A DNA stretch of 11,537 nt from Zancudomyces culisetae (lineage: Eukaryota > Kickxellomycota > Harpellomycetes > Harpellales > Legeriomycetaceae): the NCBI GenBank assembly GCA_001969505.1, contig LSSK01001593.1, positions 1-11,537 on the forward strand, in the 5' to 3' direction. The position numbers and the translations under genes were made by a program. The notes beneath the pieces are model-generated. The model was not told where the DNA came from. It ran no database searches and worked only from the letters and a program-made list of their open reading frames with translations. Within the stretch, counting starts at the first letter, position 1. Each line of letters opens with the position of its first letter. Shown in pieces: positions 1 to 8,532 of this stretch.

Positions 1-300
1 GATATTGATACTGATATTGATATTGATACTACTGCTAGTACAACGAACAAAGAACCTCACCACAGCCTCTCCGATTCTATCAACCATTCCGTTTTTATCA
101 CTAGGATTTTTACTCGTTTCAAAACAGTCGAATCCAACTTGAAAGCACTACTATCCGTACCAACTACCTGTTCCTTACCATCACCAAATGGAAATACCAA
201 TGGAAATACGGATGCAAATACAAACTCTAGTACAGGTTCCTGTAGTGTTGGAAATAAAACCGGTCCTGCTTTTCTCGCCTCTGCTGATTTATCCTTTTAA
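1..300 (+). CDS. C-terminal fragment of an unrecognised gene
   Basis: Frame 1 is open from the first base of the window to a TAA at 298-300, giving 99 residues with no start, so the gene enters from the left. The fragment opens with an Asp/Ile/Thr run (DIDTDIDIDT) made by GATATT/GATACT hexamer repeats. It continues with a short stretch that could be helical (FKTVESNLKALLS) and then a low-complexity Asn/Gly/Thr/Ser stretch (NGNTNGNTDANTNSS), and ends ADLSF. No domain is recognisable. The tail looks disordered, as is common at the ends of fungal regulatory proteins, but that is only an impression. Frame 2 is also open over part of the same stretch, so the reading frame rests mainly on the uninterrupted 100 codons and protein-like composition. 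An upstream exon boundary inside the fragment cannot be excluded. Confidence 0.45.
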   Translation, partial: DIDTDIDIDTTASTTNKEPHHSLSDSINHSVFITRIFTRFKTVESNLKALLSVPTTCSLPSPNGNTNGNTDANTNSSTGSCSVGNKTGPAFLASADLSF

Positions 301-374
301 CTCACTCTCAACTTCATTTATTACTATTACTGTATCTGGAGCTAAGTTTTGTATTCTTTTTGTTGTTTTTTTTT

Positions 375-430
375 ACTTTTTACTTTTTGCTTTTTGCTTT
401 TTGCTTTTTGCTTTTTGCTTTTTGCTTTTT
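375..430. repeat. 7-bp tandem repeat, eight units of RCTTTTT
   Basis: Two ACTTTTT units (375-388) are followed by six perfect GCTTTTT units (389-430). The unit length of 7 is not a multiple of 3, so a reading frame through it cycles through a repeated hydrophobic peptide; this explains the two Phe/Leu-rich open frames in this stretch. It lies 75 bp after the stop of the left gene, in its likely 3' UTR or just beyond it. Confidence 0.9.
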
Positions 431-530
431 AGTTTGTGATTTTATATCACATCCTTGTCCATTTTTATATACCTCGTTTATTTATAATATATATACTTAT
501 ATTACTTTTTTAACTGTAAATATTCATTTA

Positions 531-536
531 AATAAA
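531..536 (+). terminator. Polyadenylation-signal-like AATAAA
   Basis: AATAAA lies about 230 bp after the stop of the left-edge gene, on its coding strand. A second copy is at 631-636. In such AT-rich sequence the hexamer can occur by chance, so the assignment rests on position only. Confidence 0.3.
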
Positions 537-824
537 TCTCTTGAATTCTATTAGAAATCCAATTTTATCCATCTACCTTCTTCCTACATCTCTAGTCTTT
601 TCTTTTCCATTTAAAAAATATTTATGTATAAATAAAGCTTGAAAGGTAAATAATATGTTCATATCCGTTTTATAACCACTTTATCAAATATGTTTAGGTA
701 TCAATTTTTCCAGATTTACCAAAGGTTAAAAGAATGCAATAATAATTATATGTAAATAATACTCAAACTATATTCCAGAAACATGAAAAACCAAAAAAAT
801 AAAAAAAAAGAGAGAGAAAAACTA

Positions 825-846
825 ACACTAGTCCGTAAACTAGTGT
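825..846. repeat. Perfect inverted repeat (hairpin)
   Basis: ACACTAGT at 825-832 and ACTAGTGT at 839-846 are perfect reverse complements separated by CCGTAA. The element is in the convergent gap about 110 bp past the SEC1 stop, so on the minus strand it would fall in that gene's 3' UTR or termination zone. No function is demonstrated. Confidence 0.75.
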
Positions 847-913
847 CTTAGTACATCAACTTAGTATTGTCAGTAAATCATTCATTTCTTATTACACACA
901 TACACACACCCTG

Positions 914-934
914 TCTCTCTCTCTCTCTCTCTCT
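914..934. repeat. (TC)n microsatellite in SEC1 3' UTR
   Basis: About ten uninterrupted TC units are followed by two copies of CTTTCTCG (933-948) running up to 8 bp from the stop codon. In the SEC1 transcript this reads as a GA-rich polypurine run starting just after the UAG stop. Confidence 0.85.
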
Positions 935-955
935 TTCTCGCTTTCTCGCTTTCAA

Positions 956-3900
956 CTATGCAACTCTAATGTTTCCACCTTTGGCATTTCTTCCCATTGG
1001 CATAACACCTTCCTCTTCCCGTTCGCCATCCGTTTCAGCTGTATACACACTATTCTCATCAATACCACGCGCCCTAGCACTGATAGCCCCAATAGCTTCA
1101 ACAGCTCCTCCAACTGCACTTGTGGTCAACAGTTCGTCTACAGCACTAGATTGTTGGTCAACAACACGCCGCAACATCTTTAGATCTTCCAGAAACTCTC
1201 TGGGTGTCGTGATATGCGTCGAGCCGATATACACGTCTTTGAGTAGATCTTGTGATAGGCCATATGCGTGTAACATTTCGGAATATGTTATACCTCCCGT
1301 CATAAACACTATTATCCGGCCTCTTGCCCTCTTGCCCACCTTTGTGCTGTCACTCCAATCATTTTTGGTCCTATTTTTTTATTTTATTAAATGTACATTT
1401 ATGTTGGTATTATTAAGCATTCATGTTATTTGTCCTTGTATCAAATCGTATCGATACCCTCCTCTTCTTCCTCTTCCCCTCCCCTCGTTCTCCACTTCCA
1501 CACTACCCCTACTTGTCAATTCCAAACCGCTCAAACACAAATTTTACAAAAAAGAACATGTTTAGCCATTAGTTGATCAACAACATAACTTACGTTCTCA
1601 ATGACCCCTTAAGCTTTATCTGATTCCTCGAATCATAAATCTCCGGTGCTTCCCCAACCCAAGGGAAAAACGCCGGGTCCAAGATGTTCCTTGATTGTTC
1701 TTCAATTATCGATTTCACTGCTGGAACAAATCTTGATAGATCGTACTTTATACTGGTTATTGGTAGTGCCTTTTCCCACTCGTATTTTTTTCTAGGCTCT
1801 TCCTCTTTTTCCTACATATATGTATATTATAGTTGTAAATAAGTACTAGTAAAACAAAGTAAATCAATATTTCAAACCAACTTTTTTCCTTTTTCTTTTC
1901 CTTTTCCTTTTCCTTTTCCTCTTTCTTTTTTTATTCAAGTAAAGCATAATTTACCTTGTCAGTTCTAACACCCATAAGATTCAGGTTCAACAACCCCCGT
2001 TTATCCTCAGTAGTCATACATTCTAGTACTTCTTGAAGCCTTCTTCTATCTAGTGGGTCAATACCATCTTTGGAAATCAGATATATCATCAATAATCTGA
2101 TTCTGTCTGTTTCCCTATTTTATTTATTTATTCGTTTGTTTATTGATTTATTTACTCTTTTTTTTATTGTTTTACCACTTTTACCACTTTTCCTGCTCTC
2201 CCTATTTTTCACTCTCAATATTATTATGTTGGCCAGATATTAGGTCAAAAACTTACTCCATATTTTGGTTAGCAAGAACCTCAACCAGCTCTTCTTCAAT
2301 ATCATTTCCTATCGGCTTTCCTTCAAAAGTTATCTTTGTAGAAATATCCTACAATATTTATACCAATTCCTTTGTGTTAATTTCAGTCTCGCTCTAAACT
2401 ACACCACAACCTCCCCTCTATTTTTTTTAATTTTTTAATTTTCCTTTTCTATTAAATAAGTGTTTATTGATATATTTACCTGCTCGAGTCCAGCCAGATC
2501 ACTCAAATAATAATGATCGAAAATGGTCATACACTCCCTAGTTAAGTTTATATGTGTCGAGTACGTATCTTGTAGTTCTTGGAACTCTGGCATGGTTTCC
2601 AGTATTGTTTTCATTTGCTTTAGTGTCGATTTGGAATCACTATCGATTATTGATATTTAAAATTTATCCTACCAACCACCCTTTGTCAAACATTCAGAAG
2701 AATTACGTCTATAGAGAGAATATGGTATACTTACTTTTTATTCAGGTCTACAATCAGCTTGTTGTCACCAACCAACTGCTGAAACTTTTTAGCCAGCTCT
2801 TCGATAGCATCAGCAATATGAACATGTCTGAGCTTTTGCCACAGTTTGTCCTTCTCTTCGTTTAATACTACTTCGTGTTGCTTGATCGTTCCACCTGAGT
2901 TTACCTCAAATCTACATTTTTTACATGTCGCACATTGGTTAGTCCACAATTCGCCTTATCACTTCTTAAATAAGTTCTTCCTTCCTCCACTTTCCCCACC
3001 AATACTCAGTTAAATATAATCTCAATTAAACTGACTCGTGTTGGTTAATATCGTCAACAAAACACTTACTTGTATTTTTTTCCATCCTCCAGATCTAGAA
3101 AATCGTTAATCATAGCTTGATATGTAAATTCGTGGAGTAGTGGTGCATACATATCTACAGACCGATCCAGAAACAGAATTACGTCATTGTACTGACCATC
3201 TTCGCGTCTCTATTGTTTTTCAACTGTTTGTTAATATACAGATCTCCACACCTTACAATATAATCAAATAATAGAATAAAGAAATAAAAAGAATGACGAG
3301 TGATAACCATGAGTTTGGTTACTTACCGGAAAATCAGGGTTAAGTTCAGAATACTTTTGCAGTCTTTTGTAGAATAACCTCGCCGTCTTTTCGGCAACTT
3401 TAGGTGTCTTTGGGAAAAACTTTCTGACACCATCAACAACTCTAACGGTATTGAAATCGTCCTCATCAAATGTTATTTCAAAATCATCGTCATACTCATT
3501 TTCATCATCGCTCCCATCCTCAGGAGAAATGTTAATAACTACATTGTCGTTGGTTTTCAATCTGTTTTCATAAGTTCTTTTGGGATCGTAAAATCGCACA
3601 TATGGGTTAACATTAAGTGTTGCAACCAAACTAATAAGTCTATCCACATTCGCTTCTATATCCATTTCCCTCATCTCCCCAGCATGTGGTGAGTACATGT
3701 TGTAGAATGGATATGATGAAGGTTTTGTCAAGTATACCTTTGGCTCATAGGCTACAAGTATTATTTTTTTTGTTTAGAAAAAAACGGGGGTTATTACACC
3801 AACAGTTTACTTTATACACCTAATAGATTATTGATATTTTAAATACGTTTAGCAGTATAAATGTCCTATATGTACATACCATTTACTTCTATATATAGTT

Positions 3901-4688
3901 CTTTAATGGATTTGATGTATTTTGCAGACTTTGATACTGTCAGCCTTGAAAATAGCACATCGTCAAGTTCTATTTACATTAATGAAATTTTTTAGAAATA
4001 CCCATAGTTATTATGCTTTTTTCCCACTAAAGTATCTCAATATTCAAAACAAAATCATATCTCTTTTCAAAGTATTAGACCATACCTGTTGTAAAAAACA
4101 AGTGTGCTCCGGCATACATGGCACCTTTGTTCCACCCGGGTCCCTTTTTCGTAAAATCATCAATAAACCTTGACACCGATTCTTTAGTTGGTGATAGAAA
4201 ATACACCGCTTCCCTGTCTGTAAACGGTTGTCTACTCTTTGTTATTGTTTCGACAACTATTTCATTAATTTAATTAAGTTTTAGGATTTTGGATTTGACT
4301 CACGATATCACCATTATCATATGAGTGTATAATGTATGTATAAGATGCTAGTAAATGGTTTATCATACTTGAAACATCTTCTTCGAGCAAGTCATACAAC
4401 TTGAGCACCGAGGATATTAATTTGAGAGAGTGTTTATCCACGACAACAATCTTCCATTTTCCTGGTGGTTTTACCGATCTAACTGCCTCGAGGATTCCTA
4501 TTTTCATTAGAATACTTGTTATTAGTATTTTTTTTACTTGTTTCGGTGTACCACAAGGCCGTTATATTGTTTGTATTTCAATGTGGTACAATATACCATG
4601 GCAACCAAATACAGCTGTTTATTTTGTTTCGATATTACTGTCGTTACTTACTCGTCCTCAAAAGCACCTTTAATGAGTTTTCGTCCAT
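956..4688 (-). CDS. SEC1: Sec1/Munc18-family exocytosis protein, 12 exons
   Basis: The product is an SM protein, which binds syntaxin-type SNAREs and promotes vesicle fusion at the plasma membrane. Exons (minus strand, 5' to 3'): 4652-4688, 4369-4497, 4086-4256, 3880-3969, 3327-3751, 3070-3209, 2735-2911, 2480-2639, 2257-2348, 1955-2114, 1594-1811, 956-1370. They total 2,214 nt, 737 aa, and all junctions keep frame. Family landmarks: KPPGKWKIVVVD near residue 22; SIVETITKSRQP created across the exon 2/3 junction, matching the Munc18 domain 1 pattern; FYNMYSPHAGEM (about 158-169); FLDRSVDMYAPLLHEFTYQAM, the SM core; LWQKLRHVHIADA; and near the C-terminus RIIVFMTGGITYSEM (618-632) with YIGSTHITTP. 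An acidic insertion lies at about 219-242, and roughly 65 residues follow the last core helix. The start ATG has a good context (ACAATGG). Vps45, Sly1 and Vps33 are less likely given the Munc18-like N-terminus. Confidence 0.95.
1887..1925. repeat. CCTTTT hexamer run inside SEC1 intron 10
   Basis: At least three perfect CCTTTT units (1900-1917) with degenerate flanks lie within intron 10 (1812-1954). On the sense strand the middle of the intron is therefore an almost pure A/G tract. Confidence 0.8.
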
Positions 4689-4719
4689 TGTCTGATTTAT
4701 AATTTAAGAATATCTAATC

Positions 4720-4733
4720 ATACTATATAGTAT
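4720..4733. promoter_or_regulatory. 14-bp perfect palindrome with TATATA core, SEC1 upstream
   Basis: ATACTATATAGTAT is its own reverse complement. It lies 32-45 bp upstream of the SEC1 start codon and contains TATATA on both strands. It may serve as a TATA element or simply reflect AT-rich composition. The distance to the ATG leaves room for only a very short 5' UTR if it is a TATA box. Confidence 0.3.
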
Positions 4734-5114
4734 ATTCTTTATATTTAAAATTTATTATGCTTACTACAATCAAGTAAAGAATAATAACGTGAAACTGGTA
4801 TATAATCGTTTAAATAAAACTCTTTTTCTAAGTTTGCTTTATTCTCCAATAGCGTTATAGTAGCTCTATTGATTACCAAGAAATATTACAAAGATACTCA
4901 AGATTCCCCTATTTGTCTTGAAGCTCTGGGATATGGATCTTCTGTGCGTTTTTATCTTTTTTTTAATTTATTTTGCAGGACGTTAAGGAGAATATACATG
5001 TGTCAAGCAGGAAAACATAGATTTCTTGAAGCCGAGCGTTCCTATGTTGCCTTTTGTATATTCCCTCCCCTCCCCTCCTCTTCCTTTGTTTCTTTATTCT
5101 AGATTTGACGCATT

Positions 5115-5276
5115 ATGTCATGTTATGCAATTTCACATACCGCCTCCCTCCCTTCCTCTTCTATCGGAGGTATGCTATTATTATCACTATCATTATTGGC
5201 ACTGGTGTTGGTATTGATATTAATATTGGTGTTTGTTTACGCTGCAAATTTTATGCGGCCTATCAACTTGCACTAA
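5115..5276 (+). CDS. Doubtful 53-aa hydrophobic ORF
   Basis: ATG at 5115 to TAA at 5274-5276 encodes 53 residues. They start MSCYAISHTASLPSSSIGGM, then an uninterrupted run of about 22 Leu/Val/Ile/Ala/Ser residues with the look of a membrane helix, and end VYAANFMRPINLH. An in-frame TGA lies just upstream, so this start or an unseen splice acceptor would be needed. The hydrophobic run is produced by near-repetitive TTATTG/GTATTG-type sequence, which in this frame reads as leucine-rich by default. I do not recognise a family. It may be a real single-pass micro-protein or chance; chance is more likely. Confidence 0.15.
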   Translation: MSCYAISHTASLPSSSIGGMLLLSLSLLALVLVLILILVFVYAANFMRPINLH

Positions 5277-5572
5277 AAAATGCATTCGCTTCACTCAACG
5301 AACCGAATCTCTAATTTTCGCTATAGTATTTGGAATATTGAGCTGGCTTGGTATTTTTATTTCAATTTGAAAACCAATAAACAGTGGTGTTCTCAGTAGC
5401 TACACCCAAATAACACGGGAGGCACTTCAACAACTCTTTCAATAGAGTTTATTAGCTCGTATTGTTTTACTAGCTGCTTTCCCCCCTCCCCTCTTCGTAT
5501 TAGGACGGACGTTGTGTTTGGTTTTCGGTTTTCTCCATTTGCGCACTTTATATGCTATTTTTACCTTTCGGA

Positions 5573-5578
5573 TTTATT
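5573..5578 (-). terminator. Candidate polyadenylation signal of the LRR gene
   Basis: TTTATT on the plus strand reads AATAAA on the minus strand, about 200 bp after the LRR stop codon. The assignment is positional only. Confidence 0.3.
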
Positions 5579-5776
5579 CAATCACCAAAAACATATTTAG
5601 TTGTAAATGCTTTTCTTGTTTGGGTTCAATATCCAGAAAATATGTTGTATAATAACAAATGAGATTATCTCATTGGTTAAATCTATTTCATTGATCCGCA
5701 ATCCAATTTCTTTTTTACGTAAACATTATTTAAAAGTGTCAACCAACGCGAAAAGATTATTAATATAGTGAATTAA

Positions 5777-7042
5777 TTAATTAACCAACATATTACGAGT
5801 GGAAAAATCACTCGTGAAAAAGCGGCTATTTTGAAAACATCTAATTGTACAATATCTAAAACTAAAAGGAATTTTAAAGTTTAGAGACCACCTATCTCCC
5901 TTAAGCCAGACAAGTAGTGTGACGGAGGGAAATAAAAATAAACCCATACAGTGTGCACACACGTTACAGCAACTTTTCTCTATAAAAACATGCCTATAAT
6001 ATTCAAACAAATCACAACCAGAACTGTTTTGTGGATCAAAGACCTGGTGAAGGTCGTTAAATGTCCTAGCAGCCGAAGTCTTCGGCAGGGGCCTATCATA
6101 TGCCGAGTTGGACGAAAAAAGAACTCTTGATGCTAAATCAAATAATGATGGAATTTTGGCATCTTTTTTCAACGCCATTGGGGGATCATCAATAAACGCA
6201 CGTGAGGTGTCGTTTGGTGGCACAAATTTGCAAAATTCATGATTCGCACCAATGTTGTGCTGTAGCAGCGGATTTGGAAACAGGAAGAAGAGCCTCAGTT
6301 TGTCAAGCCATAAGATTTCAGATGGAAGGTATTCGATTCCATTTCCTATTATCGAGAGCTGCTGGAGGTTCCTGAGGAAAGAAATTTCTGGAGGCAGTTC
6401 TTTTAATTTATTGTTGGATATTATGAGTGTAGTAAGGTTGTGTAGCGCTAAAATGCTTTTTGGAAAATTAGAGAGTTTATTGTTATTCAAATAAAGCTTC
6501 AGGTCGGATGTTAGCTCCAGTGATGGATACATGACCACAAGGTTTTTGAGCTCTTCTAGCTCTTTAGGTACAAACTTCAATCCGAGGTCACTATTTACGT
6601 TTTTCAAACACGTTAAAAGATACTCCCAGTATATCAATCTCTCCCTCCCCCCACTCTCCTTCTAAAAAAGTGAGCCTTGATTGCCTTACCTTAAATCAAC
6701 ATTGTTATCTGATTCTTCAACAGAGCTTCTAATGATTTCCAAGGCAGTGTTAACCGCTTCTGAATGCTGCTTCTTTTTTAGTACCACCTGTTGGATATCT
6801 ATATCGTCTGAGCGGTCGTCGAAAAAGAGCCTTCTAGAAATCTTTATCCTTTTTTGGTGCAAACCACCACTACTCCTTCGCCTTTTTCCTAGAAACTCTG
6901 GCCTCGGTAAAATCTAGTGCCAATTCCATTTTTATAATTTGATACAACTGTTGAAAGAAAAAAAGAGGCTCGTCTGGGTTGGTTTGTTACTTACCTCATG
7001 ATTCTGATTCGAATACATTAAAAGTATGCTGCGTCCAGTCAT
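5777..7042 (-). CDS. Leucine-rich-repeat protein with C-terminal Cys motif, 3 exons
   Basis: Exons (minus strand): 6995-7042, 6690-6913, 5777-6590; introns 6914-6994 and 6591-6689. The product is 361 aa. The first in-frame ATG (7042, purine at -3) was chosen; a second in-frame ATG at 7018 would give 353 aa. Domains: a basic stretch near residue 25 (GKRRRSS); a charged helical segment around 45-85 (RRLFFDDRSDDIDI, then LEIIRSSVEES); NVDLSDLGLKFVPKEL leading into about three to four typical LRRs at 93-198 (LYLNNNKLSNFP, LIISNNKLKELP, LSIIGNGIEYLP); PSLFDLASRVL; and a C-terminal block with C298, C299, C302, C305 and later C338, C342 framing FLFPSVTLLVWL. The same order (acidic/basic N-terminus, short LRR block, SLF..A helix, CxxC plus late cysteines) is known to me from uncharacterised fungal LRR proteins; S. 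pombe SPAC926.06c may be one of them, from memory. LRRs suggest a protein-binding role and the cysteines could bind zinc; the function is not known. The 6591 acceptor is supported by rebuilding the DLS codon. Confidence 0.85.
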
Positions 7043-7666
7043 TCCAATATGGTTTTGCAGTAATATTTCTTTTTTTGGTGTTTCTAGAGTTTTAGTTCAA
7101 TTACTATATGGGTATAATAAGGGATAGACTTATCTAGTAGCCCCTTTAGTTTGGAAATACAGAAATATTCCGAAATAGAAAAGAAAACTAAAAATACAAC
7201 TCATGAGAAAGCGTTTAAATACCAAGCTCCAAACTCGTTTTTTTTTTTTCGCAACTGTTTTCTGTGCTGCGTATCAAGTCCACGAGATTATTTTCATTTG
7301 CCCTCCCCTACCTCCCCAAAAAAATCATATAAGAGAAATAAAAATAATTTGTTGCTTAGGAATGTTAGGAGCGGTAATGCAAGAAAAAAAAAATGCTTTG
7401 CGAAAAAAAGCTTTGGTTTTTCAAAATTCCCATTGGTTGATTCCCGCTGGATTCCAAAATGTGAATTGAAAAAATCCAAAAAAGTATGGTTTTAAGCATT
7501 CTGCTATACGCATCCAAACCCAGAATTGGATAAACAAAACTTTCCAAATAATACCAAAAATGGGTAGTGCATTTGCGTAAACACCACATATTAGTATTTT
7601 TTCCGTTTTTTTTCCTGTTTTTATTCTATCTTTTATTTTTTATTTTTTATTTTTGGTTTGAAATAG

Positions 7667-7909
7667 TTGGGGAGTTTTAACCGAAAACTCAATTCAGTGT
7701 GGTTTGCTGAAAACAGCTTTGATTGTATCCCCCGGTTTTTGGGTTGGAGCAGACATTTGATTTGGGATCAAAAAATCAAAGATGGAATTGTTTACCCTTG
7801 GAGCTCACCAAAGTTAATGATGGTGAACAACCGCACAAAATACATGCCGAGAGAATATTTAAAAGTGCGGATTGATTTAAGCACGACTGGGGTTGTAACA
7901 CAATTGTAA
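7667..7909 (+). pseudogene. Unexplained 80-residue open frame, possibly a retroelement relic
   Basis: The frame is open from just after a TAG (7664-7666) to a TAA at 7907-7909, without an ATG at its left end. The middle, IKDGIVYPWSSPKLMMVNN, resembles in spacing the RT segment of Ty3/gypsy elements (a 'G-I-[IV]-x-P...SP...[VM]V' stretch), but the residues that should follow are not convincing. No reverse-transcriptase catalytic motif, protease, integrase or LTR is visible nearby. It may be a decayed fragment, an unrecognised exon, or chance. Confidence 0.15.
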
Positions 7910-8532
7910 AATGTTTACTGCCAACATTTTTTGATCTTTTGCGAATTTCGTCACCAAAAGTATAAAGTTAAAAAATGACTGTAGGAGCATATAGATATTC
8001 TGAAAGCAATGAAATGGCGATAAGAGTTTACGCCGAATAAAGATATACATTTTTGTTGTTTAAATATGCGAACTCTATAAAATACGATGTTATTTAAACC
8101 TAAAAAGATAATGAACCGATACTAATACGACTATGCTGGCTATATACAAGAGATTGCTGTTAATAAAGATCCATTCAAAACTGCACCTTTCTGAAAACCT
8201 ACCCTGGAGGTCCAAAACAAGATACCGCTTAATTTATCAACGGGTTTTCGGTGAAACTTGTGTAAATATTGATGAGGGCGACAGTTGTAATATACACAGC
8301 ATCCAAGATAAGAGTCGTTGAGTAACGAATTGGGAGCGTCTTTAAAATATTTTGTTTTGATCCGACACTACCACATCTCCCTCCTAGGATGTTTTTTTTT
8401 TCCAAAAAAGATATTTTGGTACAATTATGTTCCAAGAAGTTTATAATTATTTCAAAAATCCTTGTGAATCTGAAAGGATCTGCTACGGTAAACATCAAAA
8501 CCCTGGTATTGTGTAAAGTATCATGAAATTAG

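Larger units (their letters stand above)
301..955. other. Convergent intergenic region
   Basis: This gap lies between the 3' end of the left-edge gene (+) and the 3' end of the SEC1-like gene (-). It is T-rich then A-rich and shows no credible coding frame. It holds a 7-bp tandem repeat (375-430), two AATAAA hexamers (531-536, 631-636) suited to the left gene, a perfect 8-bp-arm hairpin (825-846), and a CT microsatellite (914-934) next to the SEC1 stop codon. Open frames here are products of the simple repeats. Confidence 0.7.
4689..5776. other. Intergenic: SEC1 5' flank and LRR-gene 3' flank
   Basis: About 1.1 kb separates two minus-strand genes. The right part holds C-rich pyrimidine runs (around 5065-5092, 5140-5160 and 5478-5495) and a candidate LRR polyadenylation signal near 5573. 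The left part is the presumptive SEC1 promoter. Several 60-90 codon open frames overlap here on the plus strand; their peptides have runs of Ser/Pro/Leu from the pyrimidine tracts and no recognisable domain. One short hydrophobic ORF (5115-5276) is listed separately with low confidence. Confidence 0.6.

Noticed and set aside
956-1565. Plus-strand 232-codon open frame over 867-1565
   Set aside because: It is antisense to the final SEC1 exon and flanking repeats. The minus strand carries the conserved SM motifs.
2143-2865. Plus-strand open frames inside the SEC1 gene
   Set aside because: They cover SEC1 exons and introns in antisense and encode hydrophobic low-complexity peptides.
4304-4497. 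Longer version of SEC1 exon 2 ending at a GTGAGT donor (4303)
   Set aside because: It joins the next exon out of frame at the TAG acceptor and inserts residues absent from the SM family. The GTATG donor at 4368 joins in frame and restores the family pattern SIVETITKSRQP.
4869-5314. Overlapping plus-strand frames of 63-86 codons
   Set aside because: Their peptides are driven by pyrimidine tracts, no family is recognisable and no splice structure connects them convincingly. Only the hydrophobic 5115-5276 frame was kept, with low confidence.
5615-5640. GGTTCAATATCC as a possible tRNA B box
   Set aside because: It deviates from the GGTTCRANNCC consensus, and no A box, acceptor stem or T-stem pairing is visible around it.
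6639-6689. Very short introns (28, 36 or 51 nt) in the LRR gene using nearer AG acceptors
   Set aside because: They are shorter than all other introns and leave a non-homologous G-rich peptide. The 99-nt intron ending at 6591 rebuilds the expected DLSDLGL segment in frame.
7151-7589. Open frames on both strands around homopolymer A/T tracts
   Set aside because: They consist of Phe/Lys-rich sequence through homopolymers, overlap on both strands and show no domain features.
8133-8498. 62-codon plus frame and 89-codon minus frame upstream of the protease homologue
   Set aside because: They overlap each other, show no recognisable motifs, and occupy the presumptive promoter region.
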